Assembly: GCF_030532965.1 (NCBI RefSeq)
Contig: NZ_JAUNKC010000008.1
Coordinates: forward strand, 44,158-108,157
DNA from: Corynebacterium sp.
Lineage (GTDB): Bacteria; Actinomycetota; Actinomycetes; Mycobacteriales; Mycobacteriaceae
Direction of reading: 5' to 3'
DNA: 64,000 nt
The position numbers and the translations under genes were made by a program. The notes under the pieces are model-generated. The model was given only the letters and a program-made list of their open reading frames with translations, had not been told where the DNA came from and did no database searches. This document shows positions 27,536-36,727 of this stretch, one piece after another; position 1 is the stretch's first letter; each line of letters begins with the position of its first letter.

Positions 27536-28608
27536 TGGGAATCATAACCACGGTATTGATGATCATTGCCCTACTGGCAGCAAATGCGTTTTTCGTGGCA
27601 GCTGAATTCGCCCTCATCTCATCGCGCCGGGATCGGATAGATAATCTCATTTTGCAGGGTCGCCCTGGTGCCAAGCGGGTGTTGTATGCAATAGAGCATC
27701 TTTCTATCATGTTGGCTGCTTGCCAGTTCGGCATAACCATTTGTTCCTTGATCCTAGGTAAAGTCGCCGAGCCTGCGATCGCACATTTCATCGAAGATCC
27801 GTTTCTCAAACTGGGGTTGCCAGAACAGTTTTTGCACCCAGTTTCGTTCGTTATTGCCTTGGCGTTGATAACATTTCTCCATATTCTTTTCGGCGAAATG
27901 GTTCCTAAGAACATTGCCTTGGCAGGCCCGGAAACTTTGGCACTGTGGCTAACTCCAGCGCTATTGGGGTTTGCCACGATTACCCGCCCACTGATTTCGT
28001 TTATGAATATGATCGCCCGCGTCACGCTACGGCTTTTCGGTATTGAACAGCGCGACGAGCTGGATTCTACGGTCGACGAGGATCAGTTAAAGACCATGAT
28101 TTCAGAATCACGATCCGAGGGCTTACTGGATGCAGAGGAACACGCACGGTTGAATAAGGCGCTGCGGGTCGATCGCAGTCTCACCGAAGTGATGATCCCG
28201 CTAGAAAAGGTGAGAACCGTGCAATTCGGATCACGCGGGCCGCTGCTTTCTGAATTAGAAGAGGCTGTCGCGGAAACTGGTTTTTCCCGTTTCCCAGTCA
28301 CAGCATCAAATGGATCATATATCGGATACGTTCATATCAAAGACGTACTTGATCGGTTCGATGGCAATTCGGACAGCGAACCAGACTCGATTGTTCATCG
28401 CGCCGAAATCAGGCCACTGACCAATGTTGATGCCGCGGGGACAATTGATGAAGCATTGCACACACTGCACAAACGCTCTGCTCACATGGCCCAGGTGCGC
28501 GACCGGGGTACGTTAATTGGTGTTATCACACTTGAAGATCTCATTGAAGAATACGTAGGCACTTTTAGTGACTGGACCCATCAGCAAAATCAGCCACCAC
28601 AATCATGA
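27535..28608 (+). CDS. CNNM/CorC-type membrane protein, short form (second of two)
   Basis: This 357-residue relative of the preceding gene has a DUF21 domain with FFVAAEFALISSRRDRIDN, CQFGITICSLILGKVAEPAI and FGEMVPKNIALAGP. It also has a CBS pair (EVMIPLEKVRTV ... GVITLEDLIEEYVGTF). The C-terminal CorC_HlyC domain of its partner is missing, which is common in actinobacterial tandem pairs and suggests a heterodimer (inference). It overlaps the following gene by four bases. Confidence 0.92.
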   Translation: MGIITTVLMIIALLAANAFFVAAEFALISSRRDRIDNLILQGRPGAKRVLYAIEHLSIMLAACQFGITICSLILGKVAEPAIAHFIEDPFLKLGLPEQFLHPVSFVIALALITFLHILFGEMVPKNIALAGPETLALWLTPALLGFATITRPLISFMNMIARVTLRLFGIEQRDELDSTVDEDQLKTMISESRSEGLLDAEEHARLNKALRVDRSLTEVMIPLEKVRTVQFGSRGPLLSELEEAVAETGFSRFPVTASNGSYIGYVHIKDVLDRFDGNSDSEPDSIVHRAEIRPLTNVDAAGTIDEALHTLHKRSAHMAQVRDRGTLIGVITLEDLIEEYVGTFSDWTHQQNQPPQS

Positions 28609-29468
28609 TTTATCTCGATACCCAAGAATGGACAAGGCAGCAATCGGAGCATATTGCACGGGCCAGAACCTTTACCGCCGCACACCTCGAGCGTCGAAAA
28701 GCAGGCAAAAAGCATCCAGTTTTTGACTTTCTTTTCGAGTACTACCCTATTCGTGCTGCGCATTTAGAACGGTGGCATCCCGGTATAGGCATCGCGATTT
28801 TCGATCCGACCGCCGCCAGCCAACAATCAGGATGGAAGTATTATCACAACCTCGATCACTATACCTGCATAGATGTCGCCCATTATCTCGACTCTCGTCG
28901 GCAAACGCTCACATTTATCCGAGATCTACTCAACAAAACCGAGCAGAATCCAACTCGTTTTGATTGTTTTGGGCTACACGAATGGGCGATGGTGTACCAA
29001 ACGGAGACTCCTCGACATTCACTACCACTACGGCTAGGGGCTGCGGAAACGCAGCGTGTAGTGGAGGAAAACTCATTACGATGCACGCACTTTGATGCAT
29101 TTCGGTTTTTCACCCCGGCCGCCCGGCCGCTCAATATAACTGTGCTCAGCCGGGAGACCCAACCTGACACTGAGCAGCGTGGTTGCGTCCATGCCACGAT
29201 GGACCTGTATAAGTGGGCGGCAAAACTTGGCCCCATCGTGCCTGGTGAGCTATGGCTCGATACTTTCGACCTTGCGCAACGTGCGCGAATTTTGGACATG
29301 GAAGCATCGCCATATGATTGTCGCGAATTTGGTTTAGGTGTCGTGCCTATTGAAACTACAGCCGGAAAGCAAGAATATGTTGAACGACAGCGAGCATTAT
29401 CTCACGATGCAACAAGGCTTCGTCACCGGCTAGTCTCAGCCATCGACCAGGTTTTCGCACTACACTAG
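28605..29468 (+). CDS. Conserved actinobacterial protein of unknown function
   Basis: This is a 287-residue soluble protein. Relatives are, as I recall, often labelled 3-methyladenine DNA glycosylase, but no HhH-GPD or AAG motif is visible, so that name is not adopted. Conserved-looking blocks are HPVFDFLFEYYPIRAAHLERWHPG, CFGLHEWAMVY, THFDAFRFFTPAARPLN and CVHATMDLYKWAAKL. The many His and Tyr residues could form a metal or ligand site. It overlaps the upstream CBS protein by ATGA, so it is coupled to that membrane pair. A CGTCGAAAAG copy lies at 28692-28701. Confidence 0.75.
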   Translation: MIYLDTQEWTRQQSEHIARARTFTAAHLERRKAGKKHPVFDFLFEYYPIRAAHLERWHPGIGIAIFDPTAASQQSGWKYYHNLDHYTCIDVAHYLDSRRQTLTFIRDLLNKTEQNPTRFDCFGLHEWAMVYQTETPRHSLPLRLGAAETQRVVEENSLRCTHFDAFRFFTPAARPLNITVLSRETQPDTEQRGCVHATMDLYKWAAKLGPIVPGELWLDTFDLAQRARILDMEASPYDCREFGLGVVPIETTAGKQEYVERQRALSHDATRLRHRLVSAIDQVFALH

Positions 29469-29536
29469 AACTTTAAAGAAACGTCAATTACCTGCGCATG
29501 TAATGCCAAGACACTGAACGAGAGGACCTTAGTGCT

Positions 29537-30988
29537 ATGGGTCGCCATTCTGATGGGCAAAGCAATTACAAGATTTCTGGCGGAGTTTACGCAATTCTTG
29601 CGTGCCTACTCATCGCGGTAATCGCCGTGTCCTTATGGTTTCGAGCAATCAAAGACGATTCTGAAACGATAAATTCTGCAGAATGCATGGCCGGGAACCT
29701 CACCCTTCCAGTAGCGGCTCAGAGTTCCGTCCACGATATCGCCCAGACGCTTATCGACGATTACAACGCCACGTCGCCCATCGTGCGTGACCATTGCGTC
29801 CGAGCCATGCTGACCCCTTCCGTAGCCGAGGCCGGTGTTTTTATCTCGAGTCAATCTGATGGAGCGATTACTGCTGCGCTTGCTGAACATGGCAGGTCGC
29901 CAGCCACTTTAGAGTGGCCAACGGCCTCAGCCCTTAAAGTTGGGGTAGCCAGCACGAAAAAAGTAGCAGCGGATACGCTCACGGACGTTTCTTACCCAGT
30001 CGCCGACAACTCTGTGGCATCGGCGTTGGTGGCCGCAGCGGTAAATAAAAACGCCAAAGACAAAGTGACCGAAATTCTGGAGAAAAACAAAGACGTTACC
30101 TTAGCTAGCGCCGCGGAATCGGGTGCGGAGATCATCGCAACCAATGAAAAATCCGTTCCGACCGGATATAGCTTTACCGATATCGCCGATTTGCGGCAAC
30201 CCGTAAGAGTAGTCGCGCTTAATGCCACCAACTCAGTCAACGAAGAAGTTGTTCGTGCCGGTGCGGATTTTGGTGCAGCAATCACCAACGCTGATGCAGC
30301 AAAGTCAGCCACGACTGTCGCAGCATTAGCTGCTGTGGAGGCTCTTCACTCTTTCGATGCTGCACACACGTCTCCGCCAGCAACAGCGGAGTCAGTTCCA
30401 GCCCAACCTGCCAATGCGGTCACTGCAGCCGATACTTTGTTCTTGTTCGACACCTCAGATCAAATGTCTTACGACGCGGGCAACGGTACAACATGGTTCC
30501 AAGCAACTTCGAATGCGATAGCGAAAACCTCCGAAAAAATCGCGCAGAAAAACCGCTCATTGGCATTATGGAACTACTCTTCCCCACTGAACCAGGGAGT
30601 TACTCGTGGTTGGCGAACAAATATCATGTTCAGTAATCAGGCTTCTGCGCCGAAGATCGGGCAAACAGCAATCGCCTTCGGAACGGGCGGAGTTCCGCAA
30701 ACTCGCTCTGCAACACTTGCCGCTGTGCGTTATGGCGTCGAATACGCAAAAGAGGCTAAAGAGCCGGTGCGTATCGTTGTTATCACCACGGGTACGGCTG
30801 ATCAAGGGGACCTAGAGGCTCTAAAATCCCTAATGGCTGATGCACAAGCGGCTAACACTGATCTCAGCGTGATTCATGTGGGATCCGGAAACGTGGACAA
30901 AGAGCTGGCGGATCTCGCCAACAATTCCACTACAGTTTCTTCCCCCGCTGATTTACCCGCCGCGCTCGATAAGGCATCTGGAGTTTAG
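29537..30988 (+). CDS. Membrane-anchored protein with a vWA-like domain
   Basis: This 483-residue protein has one N-terminal helix (GGVYAILACLLIAVIAVSLWF) preceded by a short basic cytoplasmic tail. The following 220 residues resemble a periplasmic substrate-binding fold. After an Ala/Pro linker near residue 285, the C-terminal 180 residues look like a von Willebrand A domain beginning ADTLFLFDTSDQMS. The usual MIDAS DxSxS is altered to DTSDQMS, so metal binding is uncertain. RIVVITTGTADQGDLEAL is the later strand-loop. Exposed outside the membrane; role unknown. Confidence 0.75.
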   Translation: MGRHSDGQSNYKISGGVYAILACLLIAVIAVSLWFRAIKDDSETINSAECMAGNLTLPVAAQSSVHDIAQTLIDDYNATSPIVRDHCVRAMLTPSVAEAGVFISSQSDGAITAALAEHGRSPATLEWPTASALKVGVASTKKVAADTLTDVSYPVADNSVASALVAAAVNKNAKDKVTEILEKNKDVTLASAAESGAEIIATNEKSVPTGYSFTDIADLRQPVRVVALNATNSVNEEVVRAGADFGAAITNADAAKSATTVAALAAVEALHSFDAAHTSPPATAESVPAQPANAVTAADTLFLFDTSDQMSYDAGNGTTWFQATSNAIAKTSEKIAQKNRSLALWNYSSPLNQGVTRGWRTNIMFSNQASAPKIGQTAIAFGTGGVPQTRSATLAAVRYGVEYAKEAKEPVRIVVITTGTADQGDLEALKSLMADAQAANTDLSVIHVGSGNVDKELADLANNSTTVSSPADLPAALDKASGV

Positions 30989-30999
30989 CGAACTGGCAG

Positions 31000-31009
31000 C
31001 GTCGAAAAG
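31000..31009 (+). repeat. Copy of the CGTCGAAAAG repeat after the vWA gene
   Basis: An exact 10-mer followed by C, 12 bases after the stop codon. The next bases, AAAAGCGA and TCGCCTTTT, could pair with one bulge to give a small hairpin. Confidence 0.8.
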
Positions 31010-31090
31010 CGATCGCTGTTCGCCTTTTCCTTGGCTGGAGCAACTTGGCGTCACTGGTAAAAGGAACGGAGAAAGGCACTTAATCACAAG

Positions 31091-31133
31091 AGGCTAGCTG
31101 TCGTGGCCCAGAGATTACCACGGCAGCTAGCCT
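31091..31133. terminator. Bidirectional terminator
   Basis: A 16-bp stem (31091-31106 with 31118-31133, one G-U pair) with an 11-base loop, followed by TTTT. It lies between the convergent vWA-like gene and the MerR gene. Confidence 0.85.
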
Positions 31134-31158
31134 TTTATCGATCACAGAGAAAATATGT

Positions 31159-31707
31159 TTAAGAGCTACGACGACGGCGCCGATCGGCAAGCTCGTCCAC
31201 GGCCATGCTCGTCGACTCTGTTTCTTCAAGATTCGTCGCAACCTTCTCGAATGGGAACGCGGAAATCGTACCGGTCAGTTCCTTCATAATTCCCGGCACC
31301 GCAATGCCGAAAACGCCCTGACCGCCACCAAGAAGATCAATCACTTCCTCGGCGCTGCGGCATTCGTAAACGGTTGAGCCATCGGAAACCAAGGTGATTT
31401 TTGCCAGATCGTCAACTCCCCGATCCCGAAGTTTCTCTACAGCTTGACGAATGTTCTGCAAGGAAATACCGGTATCAAGAAGGCGTTTAACGATCTTTAA
31501 TACCAGTATGTCTTTGAAGGAATAGAGCCGTTGCGAACCGGAACCACGGGCCGTGCGGATACTTGGTTCCACCAACTTAGTGCGTGCCCAATAATCCAGC
31601 TGACGGTACGTTATGCCGGCTACCTGGCAGGCGATGGGCACGCGGTAACCGACCTCCTCGTCGGGGCCCATATCAAATAACGACTCTTGTATTGGTCGGT
31701 CACTCAT
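31159..31707 (-). CDS. MerR family regulator, Rv1830-type
   Basis: This 182-residue MerR-fold transcription regulator corresponds to M. tuberculosis Rv1830. The DNA-binding part (residues 20-90) has VGYRVPIACQVAGITYRQLDYWARTKLVEPS and the wing SGSQRLYSFKDILVLKIVKRLLDTGISLQNI. There is no effector-binding Cys pair, so it is not a metal sensor. It is the last gene of the odhI, Rv1828-type, Rv1829-type, MerR run. An A+T-rich dyad 130 bases upstream may be its own operator. Confidence 0.92.
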   Translation of the reverse strand: MSDRPIQESLFDMGPDEEVGYRVPIACQVAGITYRQLDYWARTKLVEPSIRTARGSGSQRLYSFKDILVLKIVKRLLDTGISLQNIRQAVEKLRDRGVDDLAKITLVSDGSTVYECRSAEEVIDLLGGGQGVFGIAVPGIMKELTGTISAFPFEKVATNLEETESTSMAVDELADRRRRRSS

Positions 31708-31840
31708 GAGTGCGCTCCTTGCATTCTCTGGTATCGCGAAACAGCATGCTACAAGCAGTGCTGTTTACTATTCTTAGGCAAGGTTAGCGAAGCGTCAAGA
31801 AATTAACTTGCGACACGCCGTTAACTTAAACCTCAACTTG

Positions 31841-31852
31841 AAGTTTAAACTT
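31841..31852. promoter_or_regulatory. Dyad upstream of the MerR gene
   Basis: AAGTTTAAACTT is a perfect 12-base palindrome inside a wider A+T-rich symmetric stretch (31821-31855), between the Rv1829-type and Rv1830-type genes. It could be an operator for one of the two MerR proteins encoded beside it; this is inference. Confidence 0.35.
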
Positions 31853-31890
31853 AAATTGCACCGCTGTCATCTTTATTCACATAGATAACT

Positions 31891-32508
31891 TTAGTTATCA
31901 TCCGTTTCAGGCCGGAAACCTTCAGTTTCATCGTCCCGATTGGGACCAACATCACCTTTCTTTCCGAGCAAATCAGATTCGCTCACACCCATGCTTTCCA
32001 TCAGAGCGGAAAAGTCTGCATCGGCCGCGGCATCACCGGAGGCTGACACTTCCCATCCAGTCTCGGTGATGTCTTCCCCGAAATCCAATCCAAACCATTG
32101 CCGCATATCCGATTCGGAAACATACACACTGGCCTGCATTAACACATCTTCATCAACAAGTATTGGAAGATCCAAGGAGTAGGCAACCGCGATGCCGTCA
32201 CTCGGCCGACAATCGATTTCAAAATCAGACTCAGTGACCAGCGCGGCAATAAACTCGCCTTCGTAAAAGGAAGTGATGCGCAGCTCCTTAAATCCGATCG
32301 ACCCCATTGAGCTTACTGACAAAAACAGATCTTCAAACCGGGGGCGACGCGGGGGTACATCAGCTTCCCGCCGTTGCTGCGCTACGGCGTCCACGGGACT
32401 AATCCATATCGGAAGAATTCGCTTCTTCTCGTTCCATCGAAAGACCAAGCAACTATGGTTCTCCGGAAAAACAGAAACTTGGAGATATTCAACGACCTGA
32501 AACGCCAT
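31891..32508 (-). CDS. DUF151 (bifunctional nuclease domain) protein, Rv1829-type
   Basis: This 205-residue protein has the DUF151/BFN domain in residues 15-140 (LPIWISPVDAVA, IDCRPSDGIAVAYSLDLPILVDEDVL). The C-terminus is acidic and disordered. It corresponds to M. tuberculosis Rv1829 and lies between two MerR regulators, an arrangement conserved across corynebacteria and mycobacteria. Plant homologues have RNase and DNase activity; whether this one does is unknown. Confidence 0.9.
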   Translation of the reverse strand: MAFQVVEYLQVSVFPENHSCLVFRWNEKKRILPIWISPVDAVAQQRREADVPPRRPRFEDLFLSVSSMGSIGFKELRITSFYEGEFIAALVTESDFEIDCRPSDGIAVAYSLDLPILVDEDVLMQASVYVSESDMRQWFGLDFGEDITETGWEVSASGDAAADADFSALMESMGVSESDLLGKKGDVGPNRDDETEGFRPETDDN

Positions 32509-32532
32509 AAAATGCAGACTTCCGATACCAAT

Positions 32533-33282
32533 CTAGTAACCCAGTTGACTATGAAGCTCGTTTTTCACCAAAGACGCATGCAACGAAACAACCAAAGCGG
32601 TCATTTGCTGGCTCATCTCCTCTGCACGCTCTTTTGCGCCCTCTCCCCTAGACCTCGCAACTGGGGTCGCGGCCTGAGAGATAAGGGAGGCTTGGCGGCT
32701 AGCGGTGTTCTTCAGCGACTTCAGATGACGCACATCAAATCCAAATTCGCCGAGCGCATCAGCCGTTGAAACGATTCGAACGTCATCCATAGTGAAGAAT
32801 CCCGCAGGATCTGGTTTGATAATGCCGACACCTGCAAGTTCAGCAACAAATTCAACGTCAACTTGAGCCTGCTCCGCCACATCGGTATCAGTCAACCGCG
32901 TAACCACCGGCTTGCGGAATTGCTCAGGGCTAATCATCGGCTGCGCGTCAACGGTTTTCATAATGGGCGTGATCGCGCCGGAATCCATTGCGTCCAATTG
33001 CTCACGGATAACCTTTAGCGGAAGATAATTATCGCGTTGTGTGGTGAGGATATAGCGTAGTCGGTCGATGTCAGCCTGAACGTATTTGCGGTAGCCAGAA
33101 CTTGCCCGTTGCGGCGAAATGAGCCCTTCGGATTCTAAGAAGCGAATTTTAGAAAGCGTAACATCGGGAAATTCGGCCTGAAGCTGCTTAAGCACAACAC
33201 CAATACCCATCGTTTTGGTTGGCTTGGTTGCCGATTGCGAACGACTAGACATTGGAGATGCCGAATGCGATAGGGCGCCCAT
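32533..33282 (-). CDS. MerR family regulator, Rv1828-type
   Basis: This 249-residue protein has an N-terminal winged-helix domain, with TLSKIRFLESEGLISPQRASSG and RKYVQADIDRLRYILTTQRDNYLPLKVIREQLD. It corresponds to Rv1828. A long C-terminal region (130-249) with FRKPVVTRLTDTDVAEQA and a basic GFDVRHLKSLKNTASRQASL stretch may form the dimer or ligand domain. It follows odhI (178-base gap). The cluster context suggests a link to growth or 2-oxoglutarate control, but this is not shown by the sequence. Confidence 0.92.
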   Translation of the reverse strand: MGALSHSASPMSSRSQSATKPTKTMGIGVVLKQLQAEFPDVTLSKIRFLESEGLISPQRASSGYRKYVQADIDRLRYILTTQRDNYLPLKVIREQLDAMDSGAITPIMKTVDAQPMISPEQFRKPVVTRLTDTDVAEQAQVDVEFVAELAGVGIIKPDPAGFFTMDDVRIVSTADALGEFGFDVRHLKSLKNTASRQASLISQAATPVARSRGEGAKERAEEMSQQMTALVVSLHASLVKNELHSQLGY

Positions 33283-33327
33283 GGATTAAGCTTTCCGTTT
33301 CTTCGTTACAAGACTGACATTGTTAAT

Positions 33328-33353
33328 TCCCGTCATTTAAGCCAACGACGGGA
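33328..33353 (-). terminator. Weak hairpin between odhI and the Rv1828-type gene
   Basis: A 7-bp inverted repeat (33328-33334 with 33347-33353, 12-base loop) lies downstream of odhI on its strand. No T run follows, so it may attenuate rather than stop transcription. Confidence 0.35.
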
Positions 33354-33460
33354 CTTGTTTATCCCAGGATAGCACCTTTTGTCAGTAATATTTCCTTGAC
33401 TTTTGCCGTTGAAACCTGGGGTTAACAAATAAAGGATTGCGATTTTATACCGAACGTTCT

Positions 33461-33892
33461 TTAGTTGGCCGATCCCGCAAGAAAAACCAACCGGAATTTA
33501 CCGATCTGAATCTCGTCACCGGAAGACAAGACTTCGGAATTCCGTGGTTCACGGTTGACGTAGGTGCCATTTAAGGAACCCACATCAACAACTTCGAAAG
33601 AGCCATCGGTTAACCGAAATTCGGCGTGCCGCCGCGAAACCGTGACGTCATCAAGGAAAATATCGGAGTCCGGATGGCGACCAGCGGTTGTCGTGGCCTG
33701 ATCCAGCAAGAATCGAGCACCGGCATTCGGTCCGCGTTTTACAATGAGCATTCCAGCTCCAGCAGGAGGAGCAACATCGGCACTTGTGCTGGAACTAGCT
33801 CCCGCACCATTTTCCATTTCCTTCAGTAGGTCAGCACGAAACACCGAAGTGGTCTCGACCTGAACGTCTTGAGTACCGTTGTTCTCACTCAT
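33461..33892 (-). CDS. odhI: FHA-domain regulator of 2-oxoglutarate dehydrogenase (OdhI/GarA)
   Basis: This 143-residue protein has a C-terminal forkhead-associated domain (GRHPDSDIFLDDVTVSRRHA, VGSLNGTYVNRE). Its N-terminal tail has ETTSVFRADLLKEME with threonines at exactly 14 and 15, the PknG/PknA phosphorylation site known in C. glutamicum OdhI. Unphosphorylated OdhI inhibits OdhA and diverts 2-oxoglutarate to glutamate. The frame extends upstream, but the ATG at 33892 has GGAGGG ahead and places the phosphosite correctly. Confidence 0.96.
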   Translation of the reverse strand: MSENNGTQDVQVETTSVFRADLLKEMENGAGASSSTSADVAPPAGAGMLIVKRGPNAGARFLLDQATTTAGRHPDSDIFLDDVTVSRRHAEFRLTDGSFEVVDVGSLNGTYVNREPRNSEVLSSGDEIQIGKFRLVFLAGSAN

Positions 33893-34130
33893 CGTGAAAC
33901 CCTCCATGTAAGAAGATCTGGCTTGCAATAGCCGCTAATGTGGTCACTGAAACACACCAAAGAGCAATTGCCCCCGTGTTCCAGCCAATGCTTTCATGAT
34001 AGCGGTTTGTTACGCCCAAGGCGTCTTTCTCCCAAAGATCCAGCCTATAGCCTTGATTTACCAGGGTTCAAGCAAATCACATTACTGTAATTTCTTTATA
34101 TTCCGCTTAACGAAAATCATCGATGCCAGC

Positions 34131-36422
34131 TTAACGGAAGATATTTCCTATCCCCTGGATAACGGAATTGCCTGATCCCGCCAATGGGTTATCAGAAACC
34201 ATATACGTCCATGTTGCCGACGGTCGAGCCAAGCCATGATCCTCTAAATGCGCACCTGTGGAATCAATGCGGACAGAATTGAATGTCGCAACCGCATCGT
34301 CAACGGCCTTTTGCGCTAGAGTTTTGAATTCACGAACTGCAATTCGGTGGAATTCATCGATTGGTGTCTCTCTAGCGATCGCTCGCAGGTGAATTGATTC
34401 ACGTACGTCGTCCATGTGTGCTAAGTGATTACTCCACCCAAAATCCAGGTGGTACAACATGATTTCACGGGCAGCTTGAACGAGAACCTGACGCTCCAAG
34501 GTTTGGGCCAAATCCTTCGCCTTTTCAGATCGAGCTTCGATCTCGGTCCATGCTTGATCAGTATCAAGCAATGTTGCGCGTCGTTCGTCAATAATGTCGC
34601 GCTGGTCGGCTAGCAATTTATTGTATTTCCAGGTCTGCGAATGGATTTCGAGCAGTTGGCCTTCCGTTACCCGTTGACAATGCTCGATCCAATCCCGCAC
34701 GCGCTTCGATTCGATGCTTCCGTCAGCTTCGGGCCGCACGGTTACATTTTCGCCCGCTCCGCCTACCGCGACCATATCATCTTCCAGCGATACGAAAAAT
34801 AGGGATAACCCGGGATCACCTTGACGCCCTGCCCTGCCTCGCAATTGATTATCAAGGCGCGCAGTACGATGCCGTGCCGTTCCAATAACCGCCAATCCCC
34901 CAAGAGAAACAACTTGGCTATGATCTTTTTCATCGGCGCCACCCAATTTGATATCGGTTCCGCGCCCTGCCATTTGTGTGGAAACCGTCACTCGACCGAT
35001 ATCTCCAGCCTCGGCGATAATCCGTGCTTCCTCAGCGTCATTTTTCGCGTTGAGCACGTTGACTTCAATATCGAATTCCCGGAGGGCTTCCGCCAAAGCT
35101 TCAGATTCGGCCACGTCTTGAGTACCAACCAAAACCGGTTGGCCAGTGGAATGAATCCGTCGAATTTCCTCAATAATCGCAGCATTCTTGTCCGCGATAG
35201 TCGCATAAACGCGATCCTGTTCATCGAACCGCGCCAACGGCTTATTCCGCTCGATAACGCTCACCCGCAGGTCATAGAAGCTTCGCAGTTGGTCAGTTGC
35301 TTCCACTGCTGTGCCGGTCATGCCGCAAACCATGGGATACCGCCGCATGAGCGCTTGCAATGTGATCGTGTCGAGAATCCGACCACCTTCGGTAACCGCT
35401 AATCCTTCTTTTGCTTCCACTGCTGCTTGTACACCATCAGGCCATCGCTGCAAATCTGCCACCCGACCCTTGGATGCGTCGATAAGAGCAACTTTCCCAT
35501 CCCGAACTATGTAGTGAACATCGCGGATCAATAATGCCTGTGCGTGGAGTGCAAGGTTAACCTGAACCAGTGTGGTGCCGACATTGTCATCGTCGTAAAG
35601 CGATTCAATGCCGAGTGCGGATTCAAGCTTTCGGGCACCCGATTCCGTGAGAAAAACATTACGCCGGTCATCATCAACGGTGTAGTCCTCGGCTTCGCGC
35701 AGCCGACGCACGATTTCCGTGATTCGGCCTCCTGGGGCACGGCCGGGTTCGTTGCCTGCCAGAACTAATGGCACCAACGCCTCATCCACCAGAACGGAAT
35801 CAGCTTCGTCGACGATCGCAACATCCGCGCCGTGTTGTACAGCTTGTGCGCGTGCCGTTATCAATTGATCGCGTAAGACATCGAAGCCCAATTCATTGAC
35901 TGGTGTATAAACAATATTCGCGGTATACGCTTTTCGACGTTCATCGCTGGTCATTTCTTCAGTTATCGCAGCTACAGTCAGTCCGAAGAACCGAACCAAT
36001 GGCCCCATCCATTCAGCATCACGAGCTGCTAGATAATCATTCACCGTAATAGTGTGTACCCGTTTGCCCATCAGACCGAAGCCGGTGCTCGCCATAGCGC
36101 CCACCAACGTCTTACCCTCGCCAGTAGCCATTTGGATAACGTCACCTTCCAAAAGCCGCAACACCGCCTGAGATTGCACCGGAAACGGTGTTAATCCAAG
36201 TGTCCGTTCGGAGGCGATCGCCAACACGGCAAGGAATTCTGCCGGATCATTAAGGTCCCCATTTTTGGTAGCTGCAACTGCACGTTCGACGAGTTCAGAA
36301 TCCGTTAACGTTTCAAACTCAAGCTTCTTCGTTTCCGCTTGGTCTACGATAGCAAGGCTACGTTTTTGATTACGGCCCTGTTTGCCGCCCATTGCTTTCC
36401 AAAACCAATCGAAACCAGCCAC
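34131..36422 (-). CDS. secA2: Accessory Sec translocase ATPase SecA2
   Basis: This 763-residue protein is shorter than housekeeping SecA and lacks the C-terminal SecB/zinc-binding tail. DEAD-motor motifs are present: Walker A MATGEGKT near residue 100, VDEADSVLVDEA near 205, and the second motor block TQMAGRGTDIKLGG, then RGRAGRQGDPG. Actinobacterial SecA2 exports a subset of proteins. Here it sits next to odhI in the same direction, in keeping with the Rv1821-Rv1827 neighbourhood. A CGTCGAAAAG copy lies at 35930-35939 (minus). Confidence 0.95.
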   Translation of the reverse strand: MAGFDWFWKAMGGKQGRNQKRSLAIVDQAETKKLEFETLTDSELVERAVAATKNGDLNDPAEFLAVLAIASERTLGLTPFPVQSQAVLRLLEGDVIQMATGEGKTLVGAMASTGFGLMGKRVHTITVNDYLAARDAEWMGPLVRFFGLTVAAITEEMTSDERRKAYTANIVYTPVNELGFDVLRDQLITARAQAVQHGADVAIVDEADSVLVDEALVPLVLAGNEPGRAPGGRITEIVRRLREAEDYTVDDDRRNVFLTESGARKLESALGIESLYDDDNVGTTLVQVNLALHAQALLIRDVHYIVRDGKVALIDASKGRVADLQRWPDGVQAAVEAKEGLAVTEGGRILDTITLQALMRRYPMVCGMTGTAVEATDQLRSFYDLRVSVIERNKPLARFDEQDRVYATIADKNAAIIEEIRRIHSTGQPVLVGTQDVAESEALAEALREFDIEVNVLNAKNDAEEARIIAEAGDIGRVTVSTQMAGRGTDIKLGGADEKDHSQVVSLGGLAVIGTARHRTARLDNQLRGRAGRQGDPGLSLFFVSLEDDMVAVGGAGENVTVRPEADGSIESKRVRDWIEHCQRVTEGQLLEIHSQTWKYNKLLADQRDIIDERRATLLDTDQAWTEIEARSEKAKDLAQTLERQVLVQAAREIMLYHLDFGWSNHLAHMDDVRESIHLRAIARETPIDEFHRIAVREFKTLAQKAVDDAVATFNSVRIDSTGAHLEDHGLARPSATWTYMVSDNPLAGSGNSVIQGIGNIFR

Positions 36423-36727
36423 GTGAGCCTCCGTTGTTGTTTGTAAGTTTTAATCTAACGTTTTAAATCTTAACGCTACAGGCTCCGCATGCATTCCCCT
36501 AGTTAGCCGCAAGGCTAGTTTTGGGGTCAATCACCATTAATCCTCAACGTGACTTAGATTGCATTTCAGTACCTGGTTAACCAATATGACATCGATTGCG
36601 TGCAGTAGTTTTAGGCAAGGTGTCTTAAGCTTTTAAGAAATGATACGGGCATCGTCATCTGGCTTGTTTCCAGGTGTTTTCCGGTGCCGTGCCTTAGTTA
36701 GATCCGCTGACCCGCCGGGAGACTTTT
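36423..36727. other. Divergent promoter region between secA2 and the hydrolase-OsmC gene
   Basis: A 305-base gap between two divergent genes that must contain both promoters. No clear promoter pair, RNA motif or repeat was identified. Confidence 0.5.

Noticed and set aside
28605-29468. Name 3-methyladenine DNA glycosylase
   Set aside because: No glycosylase motif is visible in the sequence. The label is probably copied from database annotation, so it was not used.
31159-33282. The two MerR proteins as heat-shock HspR or metal sensors
   Set aside because: No DnaK operon context, no metal-binding Cys pattern, and they match the Rv1828/Rv1830 types by context and sequence.
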